A stretch of DNA of 64,000 nt from Ditylenchus dipsaci (GCA_004194705.1 SADC01001371.1:62001-126000), one strand, 5' to 3'. Positions 33,469 to 44,853 are shown, counted from the first letter of the stretch. A program made the numbers and translations. Notes: generated by a model not told the origin, from the sequence alone.

Positions 33469-36400
33469 TGAATTCTTTGAAAAATACGCTATTTGAGATT
33501 CCCTTGTTAGTCAATTTTAAAGAGATGTTGCAATTAAGCGATGATATACTGGTAGAATTGATGGCTTTGCTACCTCGACGCTTTGCAGCATTAGTATTTC
33601 AAGTATTGAGCAGACATATTCAAAATATTTATCTACATTACACTTATACTTTTCACTGGATCCATAACTTGACCATTCAAAGATTGGATTGCAACTGGGA
33701 AAATGTAGATTCAGTAAGTATATTTCAATTTGGCTGTACCCAAGAATTTAAAGAAATATTTGCTAAAAGGCACAATTGCTAAAAAAAACTTTTTGCTAAA
33801 AAAATTTTTTTGCCAAAGGCACATTTGCTAAATTTTCTTTTGTTAAAGGGGCATGCCCGTGCGTTAAGGCGCGAACCAGCAGTTTTTTTCGAATTTTTTC
33901 GAATCGTCCCATTTTTCACTCGTTCTGCGTCAAATCTGATATAGATGACCTTATACTGCTTTTAAAAACTAGACAGAAAACTTAAAAAATCTAGACGAGA
34001 ACAAATGTAAAAATTTATCGAGAAAGAAAAGAACTGCTGGTTCGCGCCTTTTCTCCCCATCGGGCACGATCATGCCCCTTTAAAAGCGCATTTGCTAAAT
34101 TTTCTTTTGGTAAAGGCATATTTGCTAAAAATTTCTTTTGTTAGCGCACTTTTGTGGTTCATTCTGTGTCAAAGACGCCATCATTCCATTTTTTTTTCTC
34201 TTTTCACCTTATTCTTGAAGTTTTGCATGGTTTTCTTTTAGTGAAATTGTCCTCAGTGAACATCATAGTGGTTACACCCCCAGTAGTTACACCATCAATG
34301 GTCTTCATGGGACGTCAGAAGTCCTAATTTACCATCAGTGCCCAAGTGGGTCAATCCTGAGGGTAGTACGCAGGTGCCCACATATTAATTCTCAGTTGGT
34401 CTCTTCCAGGTGGTATCATTCGCTGTCCAATAGTGCTTTTGTATATAAAATCGTGTGACGAACCCTGTTAGAAGGGATTAGAATTGCGTTCACCCACCTC
34501 GACCCGATAATCTTAGGTGTATGCCCCTGATCCAGGTGGTTATCCAGCTGGATGACCTGAACAAATAGAATTTCGTGAAAATTAAAGGCAAACTATTTAT
34601 TCTGACGTAAAATCCTCTTGGGAATTGACTTTAATAAGACCAAAATTGCGATTTTACCCACCCTAACCATAAACCAGGGGTGAATAGATGGATGGTACTC
34701 CAAACCTCCTGTAGAGTACTCAAACTACCTGAATCTTATTTGTTGTAGCGAGGGTGTCACTATAGCGAGGGTCTAGACTAAGGCGTTTGAGACAAAAGCA
34801 ACCACATCATCTGCAAGGTGTCACTATAACGAGGGTGTTCCTATAGCGAGGTGTCACTATAGCGGGGGTTGACTGTACTCGATTCTTGAAAAAATAAGAT
34901 GCGAGTAATTTGAGTACTCTACAGGTGGTTTGGGGCACCGTATAGATGGTTGGAGCAGTATCGAGGTGGTTTAGGTACCATGAGGTGGTTAGCGCCGGTC
35001 TGGACAATGTGAGCACTATTCAAATGGTTTGGATGCTATCCAGATGATGCCCTTAGGGGAGGGGGTCACGGTGATGCGATGGTGAGTGTGATAGGGTCAA
35101 TTTTTAGGTCACAAGATCGACTCCATGTACCTGCATTTTTCGAAATACCTTAGGGTCTATGACACAAAAGGAACCAGAAAAGGCCTTTAACAAAAGAAAT
35201 TTTAGCAAAAGTGCCTTTAGCAAAATGTTTTTTTAGCAAATGTGCCTTTAGCAAATATTTCTTTAAATTTTTCGGTACACCCTTTCAATTTATTAAAAAG
35301 TATAGAATATGCAATGTGGAGTGTGCTGGTCTTGGACGTGAAGTAGCCAACAACTGTACATTTTAAATAATTGTGCGATTTGTCCGCTGACAAATTGCAC
35401 AATTATGCAAAATGTCCAGTTGCCGAAATAGCCAACCCTCGGCCGTGTACAGCAATCTGTACAATTTCATGGAAAATACGGTATCAGGACTTTTTAAAAC
35501 TAAACTATATTAAAATTCTGCATTAACAAGCACAAATTTCGGTACTAATTTAGTTTAGTCCAAGAGGAGTTTAATGAGTCAATGTGAAAATCGGACGTCC
35601 ACAGAACTCGAATAAAAAATTTTAGGCGTGCAAAAATAAATGAGGCGTCCAATGCTTTTTAAGGCTTAAAGGCAATTTTTTAGTTTAACATTTTGAAGTC
35701 ATATATTATTGGTCATAGCATATCATTTCATAAATAATCTAACACTGGATCATACCTATAGATATTATTTCTAACATATCTTTAAGAATGAAATAAGTAA
35801 TTTCTCTAATAGCTTCTAGCATATTTTCAAGTAATTCCCAAGTAATTTGGGAACAAACTGAGGATTGATCCATACAAATGTTTTAGGGTAAGGTTCACAG
35901 CCCATAAGGTCTTATAACGGGTATATAAATACCCTAGAAGATGAAGTTTGAACACAGTTTTGTTAACTGGGCCTACCACATAAAGAAACTCTGGCCTACA
36001 TGCTTTCCTATGCATCCAGAGTCACTTTCGAGTGATTTGTGTCTAAGTTATGTGAGTGTGCGCATCTCAACCCCAAGCAACCAGGCCCCGAAAGGGGGCG
36101 CAGGGGGCTTGGTTGGTTAGAGATGCGCGCACTCACTTACCTTAGACATGATTCCGAGCAAGACTCTTGACTCAAATTGCATATAAAGACTCTTTTTGCC
36201 CAACCAAAGTGACCGAAACGGGGTAGGATACCTTTTTGTAGTTCTTTTGTCGTAATTTTGAACTGACACCAATATATAACAATAGGCTGTATGTGAATTT
36301 CCCAACCAAAATTGTGAAATTCCCCACCAAATTTTTTTTTCATTGTCTGTGCTATTTATCGTGTATAAAAAGTCGAGCGTTGTCTCTTTTTTCGTTCATG

Positions 36401-39400
36401 GAAGGCAGTTCTAGTAATTATGCCGCCGGAATTTCGGTTTCTCATGTTTTCATCACATGTTTTTATTTAGCGAAAAAATGCCAAGAGGAAATAATCGAGA
36501 ATGGATTGTGGAGAAGGAATGCGCGAGCAAGGAAGAAGTCGATGAATGGTTGTTTAGGATGATTTTGAGTGGTTCAGGGTGGAGTTCTAAGCGATTAAAA
36601 AAGTTTACCCCCCTTTTGTAAACCCCCAAAAAACAACTTTCAGGGGCTTCTGGCCATTTCGGGGTGGGATTCTAAGCAATCCAAGTCATTTTGAGGCTAA
36701 AAAATTTGAATTCTTGCAAAATATTGCTAAATTTGGTTGGTCTTGGACAGAAAAAGGCATAAATAATTTTTTTAAAATTTGGTGGGGAATTTCACAATTT
36801 TGGTGGGGAATTCACTATTTTTAGAACGAATTTAAATTTGGTGGGGAATTTAATTAATTTGGTGGGGAATTTCACACTTTTGGTGGGGAAATTCAATTTG
36901 ATCCTATATCAATAACATGCTTTTTTCATATGGACGCCTAAATTTTTATTGGATGTTTAATTTTTTTTCTTGGACGACCCATTTTTCGACGCCTAAAGCG
37001 ACTATGGCGCACTAAAGTAGATTAGAGCCCAATTTTATCGTGTTTTTTTTCAGAAGGAATTGTTTTTGATTAATTACACTCACTTAGCTCAAGAAATTTG
37101 CATGACTACTTCAAAGCTGCCTTTGTATCTACGCTTCAAATCCCTATTTATTGAAGGTGGTGTAAGCTTACATCAACAAAGCACAAGAAACTTTTTGGTC
37201 ATGAATAAAATGGCTTTTGAATGCAGTGCTTTGGAAGTTGGTCGCATTGTCAAGGATTTGTTAAAGCAGTTCGATTTCTTGTTCAAAGAGGTTTTGGTGA
37301 ATTGCTATAGAATTTCACTTTGTCCTACTGTATCAGAGCCAAGACACTATGGGTAACTTAACTGATTGTATTTTAAAAATCTGGCAAAAAAATTTCTGTT
37401 TACTAAGCCTGAGGTCGGGTAGTGCATGTCAGGGAAAACTTAGACATATTTCTCAAAAAAGGATATGAAATGTGTGGAGCTCGTCCTAATGCACGCTGAC
37501 ATACCGTTCGCCTAATCACAATCCAAAAAATAACAAGTAACCCAAGGTTAAATATTGGTATGGATGGTATTTTTTCTCACCGCAAAACACTTGAAAATCA
37601 CCGCAAATTATTTTTTTCTCACCGCAATTTGATCTTCCCGCAAAATACTTTTTTCTCACCGCGAAATACTTTTTTCTCACCGCAAAATACTTTTTTCTCA
37701 CCGCAAAAATACTTTTTTCCCCGCAAACCTAATTTCTGTCCAAGACCAACCTAATTTTGCATAACTTTGCAAGAATTCAAATTTTCCAACCAGAAAATGA
37801 CTTGGATTGTTCAGAATCCCACTCCGGAATGGCCAGAAGCCCTGAAAGTTGGTTTTTTGGGGTTTACTAAAGGGGGTAAACTTTTTGCGAAAATTCGATT
37901 GGGCGGATCAGAATTCCGGTCCGATCGGCTTAATCGCTCAGAATTCCGCCCTGAACCACTCTAAACCGTCATAAAGCTGAAATTCTGAGCGATTAAGCCC
38001 ATCGGACTGGAATTCTGATCCGCCCAATCGAATTTTCGCAAAAAGTTTACCCCCTTTAGTAAACCCCCAAAAAACCAACTTTCAGGGGCTTCTGGCCATT
38101 CCGGAGTGGGATTCTGAACAATCCAAGTCATTTTCTGGTTGGAAATTTGAATTCTTGCAAAATTATGCAAAATTAGGTTGGTCTTAGACAGAAATTAGGT
38201 TTGCGGGGGGAAAAAAGTATTTTTGCGGTGAGAAAAAGTATTTTGCGGTGAGAAAAAAGTATTTTGCGGGAAGATCAAATTGCGGTGAGAAAAAAATAAT
38301 TTGCGGTGCATTCGCAGTGTATTTGCGGTGAGAAAAAATATTATCCATATTGGTATTTACTTTAGGATACGGCCGAATACCTTATGGTCCCAAAATCTAA
38401 TTTACAAGCAATTTTCATACGCTATAAACGATAAAAATGCTATTTTAGACATAAAATTAAAATACTACATTCCCTGCATAAAAATTTAATTTCAAATTTT
38501 TGACCCTAGTAGCGAATACCCCCCCCAATGATTTTCACTTTTTTACTTTAGTAAAAAGTACCCAAATTTATGTCCCAGATTCCGGAAAATATGCGTAAAC
38601 TCTTTATTAGTCACAACTTCCGTACGCTGGCCTACCTCCAAGCCTAAGGGCTAAGCCTAAACTTGTTGTTTGCAAGGGTAGTTACAGCTATTTTTAAAGG
38701 TCGGATGCTTGGGGGGGGGTGTGGTATTCGCTACTAGCGCCAAATTTTTTTTAATTTTCACTAGCTTATACAATAAAAATCAATAATTAATATGAAAAAA
38801 ATTCAGACGTCTAATTGGATGTACACTGAACAATGCTTCACTGTTTGTGACCAATCAAAATGTGCTTCGTTGCAACTGCCTAGAGCTTACTCCATACAAT
38901 ATACCAGGAAAAAGAGAGCTTTTAGAATGGGTGAAATTCGGAGCCACACGCAATTTGCCTCGACTCCTTGTTTCTGCAATTCACCCTACTCCCCAGTGCT
39001 ACAGTATTCTAAGTGAACTGAAAAAAGTAGAGTTGAAAATAACAAAAACAAAAACATACCTGAAAGCAGCGCCTAAGTTCAAACCTGCACGAGCTACTGC
39101 TCCACAAATAGATACCTCTTCAACCTCTTTAATTTCCGAAATTCCGTTATTTTGTAAGAGCATACAAGTAGCAGTGCTTGTCTTAAAACCTTGTCTAAAT
39201 TTGCGACTTAAAGGACCATGGTTTTTGCGCGCAGCGGTTATCTCCCACCGATTTTATTTTTTTCCTAATCATTGAACTTCTGCACGTATTTTTAACTGGG
39301 TTTCTAACAAAACAAGGCCTAGAATTTAATTTTAGGTATAGTTTTGTTAGAAACCAAGTTGAAAAGTCCGTACAGAACTTTAATGATTAGGAAAAATTTT

Positions 39401-41342
39401 TGAATTGGCGGGGGACAGTCGCTGCGCGCAAAAACCATGGTCCTTTAAAAAGCTTACGGGCTAATTGGTGCACTTTCTGGATTAAAAACTATTTACATTT
39501 TTTTGACATGTTGGTCAAGAAAATAATAGTGAAATTGAACGCTAGCTTGATATACAACCAACCCCTTTCATAGATTTTGTCAATAATGTTTTCGAATTAT
39601 TTTTTTGTTTGCATTTTAAATTTTAAACGTTATGTTCTATTCGATATAATTCACATTCTAACAGTGACAGCTGTGGAGCAGTGGAAGTCGGATAAGTTGT
39701 CTGATCGGGCATTGCCAAGCAAGTGAATTTTAAGCAACTTTTGAATAAATTTTCAATTTTTTCCAAAAAATAAGCGCAAACAAAAAACAATTCGAACACA
39801 TTAGTGACAAAATGTGTGTGGCCCTACGCGCATTCAAACCTTTAAAATCGCCATGATAAGAAGAAACAGTGTCCTTTAAATTTAATTTTCGTTGAAAATT
39901 TTGTAGGTCAGAAACCACAAAAGCACGTGTTCAGAACAATATAAAATATAATAACTGGTGTCCAAAACGTTCCGATGGATTTTCAAAGCCTTATATTTGA
40001 TAAATGTTAGGACCATGTATTTTTTCTTCTAATACTGTTGTAGCCCTGCATTTCATGTTTCAAATGTCATATTAAACTTAGCTTAATTTTTTTGGAAAAA
40101 TCACCATTCAGCTCCAAACACTTGTGAAGTCATTTTAAAAATTTGACAAGCGTTTTTATTACTTTCAGTTAGGGTAGGATCCGGTCGGTTTTTTTTGATC
40201 GGTCGGTTTTTTTGATCGGTCGGTTAAAAAAACCGGTTTTTTCAAAGCCGGTTTTCGGTTCCGGCTTTTTCAAAATTTTTCGGTCGGTTAACCGACCTGT
40301 ACCTGGTTTTCGGTTAATTTTTGACTTAAATAAACCGGTATTTCGCGAAGCTCGGTTTTCGGTTTTCCCGCATTTTTTCGGTCGTTTTTTCGGTTTCGGT
40401 TCATCGTCCAAAAACCCCGGTTTTCGGTTAACCGACCATTTCGGTTAACCGACCGAATCCCACCCTACTTTCAGTGATCAAATGTTTAATTGAATTTTAG
40501 CATCACGAAAACATCTTATTATCATGATGTAGCACAGCTCAAGAGCTACAAAACCAGTGTTACTGAATGATTTTTTGAAATCAGAGTGTTAAGATACCGT
40601 ATTTTCTCTATTAAACGCCCCGGGGCATTTATTTTTCAACCCTTAAAAAATCGGAAAAAAATTATTTCGATTTTGAGATTTTCGGGTGCTCAACCAAAAT
40701 CTGAAAAGTGGAATTAGGTAAACTCGTGCTAATTAAGAAAACGCAAAAAACAGATTTGCAAAATTATTTTTTCGGGCTGAGATATAGGTCACTGAAGAGG
40801 GGCGTTTATTAGAGAGGGGGCATTTATTGAAGAGGGTGCGTTTAATAGAGAAAATACGGTATGGCTTTTTGGAAAACATAAATTGCTTTAAAAAACGGCC
40901 ATAATCCAAGTTCTGTTTTTGTGATGATAAAATGTTTTCGTGGCGCTTAAATTTCAATTGAACATTTGTACACTGAAAATGATGAAAATGCTTGCAAAAA
41001 ATTTTTTAAATGACCTTACCAGTATTTGGTCCTGAATGGTGATTTTTCCAAAAAAATTAAAGCTAGGTTTAATATGCCATTTGAAAGAGGAGATGCAGGG
41101 CTACAAAATAGTATTAACAGAAAAAATATATGATCCTAACATTGATGAAATATAAGGCTTTGAAAATCCATCGGGAACTTTTTGAACGTCAGTTAAAGCT
41201 TAAATTAGCTGAACTTTCAATCACTTTCAATTGCCAAATATTAAGTATTACCTTTTTCTTTGTATTTTTTTATTACATGCGTAATCGATGATTTATGTTT
41301 AGTGGAGCACAGAAAGCAGAATGGATCCTGATTTTGAAATGA
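33469..41342 (+). CDS. multi-exon gene of unknown function, possible Utp12-like helical segment
   Basis: Exons that join in frame: 33469-33713, 37054-37352, 38807-39153, 39665-39722 and 41303-41342 (TGA). Each has a GT donor and AG acceptor and the phases agree (0, 2, 1, 2). The first exon reads LQLSDDILVELMALLP then RFAALVFQVLSRHI and FHWIHNL, which resembles the helical Utp12 domain of small-subunit processome WD proteins; this is a weak pattern match. Later exons (LAQEICMTTSKLPLYLRFKS, ELLEWVKFGATRNLPRLL, VEQWKSDKLSDRALPS) are not recognised. AATAAA lies at 41541-41546. Upstream exons are missing. The last exon could instead be read in another frame (to 41518) if an exon is missed. Introns are filled with elements. 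Confidence 0.55.
33847..34079. mobile_element. 233-bp TTAA-type MITE, nested
   Basis: Flanked by TTAA; ends AGGGGCATGCCCGTG and CACGATCATGCCCCT; arms AAGGCGCGAACCAGCAG and complement. Confidence 0.85.
34255..35080. repeat. degenerate minisatellite of GGTGGTTNGGGTACC-like units
   Basis: Irregular units of about 22-28 bp containing ACCACC/GGTGGT and GGTACC/AGGTAC occur in tandem. Related arrays lie at 42290-42560, 56230-56600, 58900-59170 and 59420-59665. A pogo-like fragment (CACTATAGCGAGG repeats, then GGGGTTGACTGTA) interrupts it at 34740-34875. Confidence 0.55.
35935..36200. repeat. leader-like repeat block with GC hairpin
   Basis: Contains GTGTCTAAGTTATGTGAGTG, the hairpin CCCCGAAAGGGGGCG and then CTCACTTACCTTAGACATG, as in the Mutator-like elements at 8113 and 19960. 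The outer ends are not preserved. Confidence 0.65.
36284..36905. mobile_element. 622-bp element with a small spliced-looking ORF
   Basis: Ends AGGCTGTATGTGAATTTCCC and GGGGAAATTCAATTTGATCCT; flanks ATAACAAT / ATATCAAT match at 7 of 8. Arms carry AATTTCCCCACCAAA arrays. Inside are TATAAAAAG at 36363, an acceptor TTTTTATTTAG at about 36470 and an ATG at 36478 (MPRGNNREWIVEKECASKEE), a start like that of Mutator/FLYWCH proteins. The frame ends after about 47 codons. Confidence 0.7.
36478..36620 (+). pseudogene. truncated transposon ORF, FLYWCH/Mutator-protein-like start
   Basis: Reads MPRGNNREWIVEKECASKEE then VDEWLFRMI and ends at TAA about 47 codons on. The W-x3-K-x-C-x-S-K-E-E pattern resembles the N-terminus of proteins paired with Mutator-like transposases. 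The rest of the gene is absent; the sequence after it is a repeat shared with 37800-38100. Confidence 0.4.
37561..38347. mobile_element. 787-bp near-perfect palindromic element in intron, 8-bp duplication
   Basis: Ends TGGATGGTATTTTTTCTCACC and complement (AAAATATTATCCA); perfect 8-bp duplications TATTGGTA (37553-37560 and 38348-38355). Each arm of about 390 bp has five to six TTTTTTCTCACCGCAAAATAC units then a unique part sharing CAGGGGCTTCTGGCCATT with 36284-36905. Confidence 0.9.
38502..38741. mobile_element. 240-bp Mutator-like MITE
   Basis: Ends GACCCTAGTAGCGAATACC and GGTATTCGCTACTAGCGCC; perfect 8-bp duplications AAATTTTT (38494-38501 and 38742-38749). Contains the dispersed TACGCTGGCCTACC core. 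Confidence 0.88.
39212..39444. mobile_element. 233-bp TTAA-type MITE in intron
   Basis: Flanked by TTAA; ends AGGACCATGGTTTTTGCGCG and its exact complement. Confidence 0.88.
40169..40466. mobile_element. 298-bp hAT-like MITE with CGGTTAACCGACC motifs
   Basis: Perfect 8-bp duplications ACTTTCAG (40161-40168 and 40467-40474). Ends TTAGGGTAGGATCCGG and CGAATCCCACCCT. The interior is built of CGGTCGGTT and GGTTTTCGGTT motifs. Confidence 0.85.
40597..40859. mobile_element. 263-bp CCGTATTT-type MITE
   Basis: Ends CCGTATTTTCTCTATTAAAC and complement, flanked by TA. Confidence 0.88.
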
Positions 41343-41540
41343 GAATTGTACTTGCAGATTTGAACACTGCCTTCAGTATCACTTTGAAAATGGCGAAACA
41401 ACATTCGCACGCACTATATTGTCCACAGAGATGTTTAAAATTAGTCTTTAGCCAAGACTTGGAGTATAATATTTTTAATGTGCAAAACGTTGAATGTCCT
41501 ATCCATCGTATGATATAATATGATACAATCATTTTCAAGC

Positions 41541-41546
41541 AATAAA
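41541..41546 (+). promoter_or_regulatory. polyadenylation signal of the unknown + strand gene
   Basis: AATAAA about 200 bases past the modelled stop codon, or about 20 past the alternative stop at 41518. Confidence 0.5.
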
Positions 41547-41587
41547 GATATTATCAACAACGTTTAAAAAAAATAAGGAAAAGTTTT

Positions 41588-41705
41588 AAATGCGCACCCG
41601 TCTGGCCGAAAAATGCACTGATTTGGCTTAAAAGCGCACCCCTTTTCGAATGTCTCCTTAAAAGAGCACCCATTTGACTTGAAAGTGCATCCATTCGGTC
41701 AAAAA
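41588..41705. repeat. short tandem array of AAAAGCGCACCC units
   Basis: Four diverged units of about 30 bp (TGCGCACCCGTCTGG, AAAGCGCACCCCTTTTCG, AAGAGCACCCATTTG, AAGTGCATCCATTCGG). Confidence 0.55.
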
Positions 41706-43587
41706 CTGACTTCGGGATTCAACGATCGGGATTCAGCACCAAAATCTTCGGAATCGAGATCCCGATCGGGAGAGATTTGGGATCGGGGTTTCGAAAAAAG
41801 GCGGCCAGTTTCAATATTTTTATTTGAAATTCAAAAAGGCGGCCAAAAAAATAAAAAAAAGGCGGCCAATTTCACACGTTAGACGGTACATTTCAATTTG
41901 ATCCTATCGAATATTACTCGAAATTACTCGATTTCGAGTGCTCGACTGGCCCACTCTACGCGTAACACAAGTCAAATTGTTTTACGCGCGTCGTGTTACG
42001 CCGGAGTGTGAGGAGGGCTAGACAAGTTTTGCGTGAAGTTTCAAAAAATACCCAATACTTTGGAGACACCCGGTAGAAGCCATTTTAAGTCGGGAAGTCA
42101 TTTTTCTAGTCAAATTCCAAGAGTCTTTTAATTTCCCGCAAAATTCGCTTGAAAAGCTAAAAGAAACATTTTCGGGCGTTTTGAAAAGTTGTGCAAATAA
42201 AAAATTGGAAGACAAAGTTGCAAGACAAATGCAAATCTCAAACATTTCAATTTTTTCATCATTGCTCTTCGTAATTCAGAAAATAACCAGTCCAGGTAGT
42301 TTGGATACTTTCTGCATCGTTTTGGGTAATTTTTGGATTATTTGGGTCCCTTGTGATTTTAGTACCCTCCAGATAATTTGAGCACCCTCATGTGGACTGG
42401 GTTATTCCTGTACGGTTTAGTATCTTTTAGATAAATTCAGCGTCCTCCAGTTGGATTTAATATCGTCTAAATAACTTAGGTAACTCAGAATTTCAGCGCC
42501 TACAGGTAAATTGGGTATCCAGTTGGTTTCATTGCCCTCTAGATAAATTAAGTTTGAGAAGCAGAACGACGACAAAAAATATCAACTAAATTTTTATTGA
42601 CAGTCTGAAAGAATAATCAAACCATAAAATTTAGCATAATTTGTAAAAAAATTGAATTTTTTTGTCGGCTTTGGGAAGTGAGAAAGTGCCTAAAATCCGA
42701 ACCCTGATTCGAATCCTCACTCTTCCCAACCCTCTTTGTAAACCCTCACTCGTTCATTGGGGAGTAAAGTGAAGGTGCATCTAAGTGAGGAGCCAGGGTT
42801 TGGAGATTTGCACCCAATGGAGAGTGAGGGTCCAGATCAGTCATTGGGGGCGCAGCTTATAACGTATTCTCTGACGTAGAAACGTAAGAGCCTTTGGAAA
42901 ACCCACAAGTATTGTAAAAAATATTTGAATTGGCGCGTATAAACTTGGCATTTTATATTTCCTCCTGTTTTTCCCATTTGGGACAAAAAGGAGGAAACGT
43001 ATATACCCAAATAAATAGGGTGTGCACACTAGGGTATTCAAACCGTCGACTCCAGGCGCTGCGTTAGTTTACGGGGCAATGTTTCCTCCCCTTTCAAAGA
43101 AAAGAAACACATACAGAGATAGATACTTTATTTAGATTACCACAGTGCCGCAATAGTCAAGGCGGCCTCAGTAATGGAAACTCGAATATTCGACAACCCT
43201 ACAAGAAAGGAAACGTGACTGTGACTTAGGGAAACCGATGAAAAACTGTTTTTTGCATATTTTCGTAGAGCGTGGCCAAGTTCCTGACACATTTGGCTGC
43301 CCACGTCTAAAGGTCAAAAAAGGGTTGTAAAACGGTACCATGGTTTTTTATAACTGCTCCATAGACCACTGATTTGTTCCAAAATTGCTGACAAACAAAC
43401 TAAATGCGTGTTTTTCATGACTTCGGTCCTGGATTGCAGATTCTCTTGATGAGAATTGTTCAAGCGGTACAAGATATAAATCTTAAAATGCAATATCTTT
43501 TCATATATTCTCTGGACTCAAAGGACAATCGAACGCTACAAGTCAAAGAGTCAGTCAACAAAATTTAAAATCTACAAATTTAACGAA
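41706..43587. other. about 1.9 kb without a supported gene; minisatellite at 42290-42560
   Basis: The stretch holds a degenerate array of TAGTTTGGATAC / GTACCCTCCAGATAA units at 42290-42560, related to 34255-35080, and a possible worn element at 42660-42850 with GTGAGGGTT motifs in both directions. No coding sequence was recognised. Confidence 0.45.
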
Positions 43588-43596
43588 TAGTTTATT

Positions 43597-44657
43597 CTAA
43601 TGCCCACCATTGTACAAGGATAATGCACCTACAATGGCCGAATAACCAACACAAACAAGTCCTACACCAAATATAACCCAAAAACAAACATCCTTCAACT
43701 TTTCATAAGTCTCACTCTGAGCTCTGTTGTTTCTTCTAAGCTTCTTGATTTCTTTCTTCAAGTCGGCATTCTCTGCTTGAAGTAGTTCATTAACATTTCG
43801 CAACTAAATTGAAAATATATATCTCTGAAAATGACATTTGTGGTTTTTCTAGTATTCGAATACAGCATTTTATCCAATAACTTGATCAGTTAGGGTTTTT
43901 GCAACAATTATTCGAGGAGCTTTGCAGTTTTCAGAAATACACGTGGACATAGTGAGGCGCCCGTCCGACGAAGACGGGCCAGTTCCGTCCGGACGGTCTA
44001 GCAATTGAGCCAACAAATATGGACAGTCTTCTTTCTAGAACATAAACCTACATGTTATAGTGCCAAAAACCCAGCGACCGTCCATGCCCGTCCAGCTTTC
44101 TCAATCGACCTACCGCCACCGTCCTGAAAATTGTCGAAAAAAGTTTTTTTCTTTTGCAGCAAGTTTCCAAAATAGATTTTTTTTCGGACAGTGGCGGCCG
44201 GTCGACTACCAAATGGACGGACAAGTACGGTCGATCTGTTTTGCGCATTAGAACAAGGTAGTTCATGTTCTAAAAAGTAGACCGTTTCAATTTGATGGAC
44301 CAGTTGCTAGACCGTTCAGACGGGACGGAGATAGGACGGGTCCGGAGGACGAGCGCCCCACTATGCACGTGGAACATTAAAAATCTGATTTTTGGTAGCT
44401 TCAGATCTGTCATACAATATTTTTCCACAAAGCTAATTGGAGAAACTACTGTAGAACGGTAAGTATTGAAAACAAGGAAAATATTTTAGAATTAAAAAGT
44501 CTTTGGCAGACACATTGCAACTGACCGCTTCTTCTTTAATGGCCATTTCTGCTTTGGAACATAAGTAGATTGTTTTAGAAACATTCATTAGCTGGAGGCA
44601 ATTTTCGTATTTGATAAAACCGAAGAGTTCTGCCAGAATATGGACGGGAAGTGGCAT
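43597..44657 (-). CDS. F-box-like, coiled-coil, single-pass membrane protein (2 exons)
   Basis: Exon 1 is 44657-44526 (ATG, 44 codons, donor GCG|GTCAGT); exon 2 is 43803-43597 after acceptor TTTTCAATTTAG. The phase-0 junction gives about 112 residues. Residues 1-40 (MPLPVHILAELFGFI, NCLQLMNVSKTIY) fit the F-box pattern LP..IL..I....L..L..VSK. Next is a charged coiled coil (LLQAENADLKKEIKKLRRNN) and then a membrane segment (VCFWVIFGVGLVCVGYSAIV) near the C-terminus. AATAAA directly follows the stop. If real, it would place an F-box at a membrane; Skp1 binding is inference only. The 722-bp intron contains the element 43948-44365. ATG choice rests on the first Met in the open frame. Confidence 0.65.
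43948..44365. mobile_element. 418-bp element with CGTCC motifs in the F-box-like gene's intron
   Basis: Ends CATAGTGAGGCGCCCGTCC and GGACGAGCGCCCCACTATG; perfect 8-bp duplications CACGTGGA (43940-43947 and 44366-44373). GACGGT/ACCGTC and related motifs recur inside. Confidence 0.9.
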
Positions 44658-44706
44658 TATGAAAAATTACACAATTAGATTTGTATTTTTTTATATAAGC
44701 AAGATC

Positions 44707-44853
44707 CCACCATAGTTTTACGGCCAAAATCTAGGCGATGAGATAAACACAGGCACCAGCGCGGGCTCAAATTCAAATGCTAAAAATTTGGCACTGATGC
44801 ACTACTTTTTCTGAAATTTTTGGTGCGCAGACGAATTGGCCGTACAACTATGG
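44707..44853. repeat. small inverted-repeat element
   Basis: ACCATAGTTTTACGGCC at the left and GGCCGTACAACTATGGT at the right; the interior is unique. Confidence 0.6.

Larger units (their letters stand above)
33728..35281. mobile_element. 1.55-kb inverted-repeat element in the unknown gene's intron
   Basis: Left arm GGCTGTACCCAAGAATTTAA and right arm TTAAATTTTTCGGTACACC are complementary. Both arms carry arrays of TTTGCTAAA/TTTAGCAAA with GGCAC. It contains a TTAA-type MITE, a minisatellite and a pogo-like fragment. Confidence 0.75.
39960..41190. mobile_element. inverted-repeat element with two nested MITEs, in last intron
   Basis: Arms of about 190 bp: AAGTTCCCGATGG-like end, GATTTTCAAAGCCTTATAT, GCCCTGCAT and TTTGGAAAAATCACCATTCA with complements at 41030-41190. 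The interior holds the elements at 40169-40466 and 40597-40859. Confidence 0.75.

Noticed and set aside
38847..39275. 142-codon + frame as a single-exon gene
   Set aside because: Only its first part is coding, as exon 38807-39153 with a GTAAGA donor; the rest enters the intron and a MITE.
40169..40448. Lys/Pro-rich frames on both strands
   Set aside because: Translations of CGGTTTTCGG-type repeats in a MITE.
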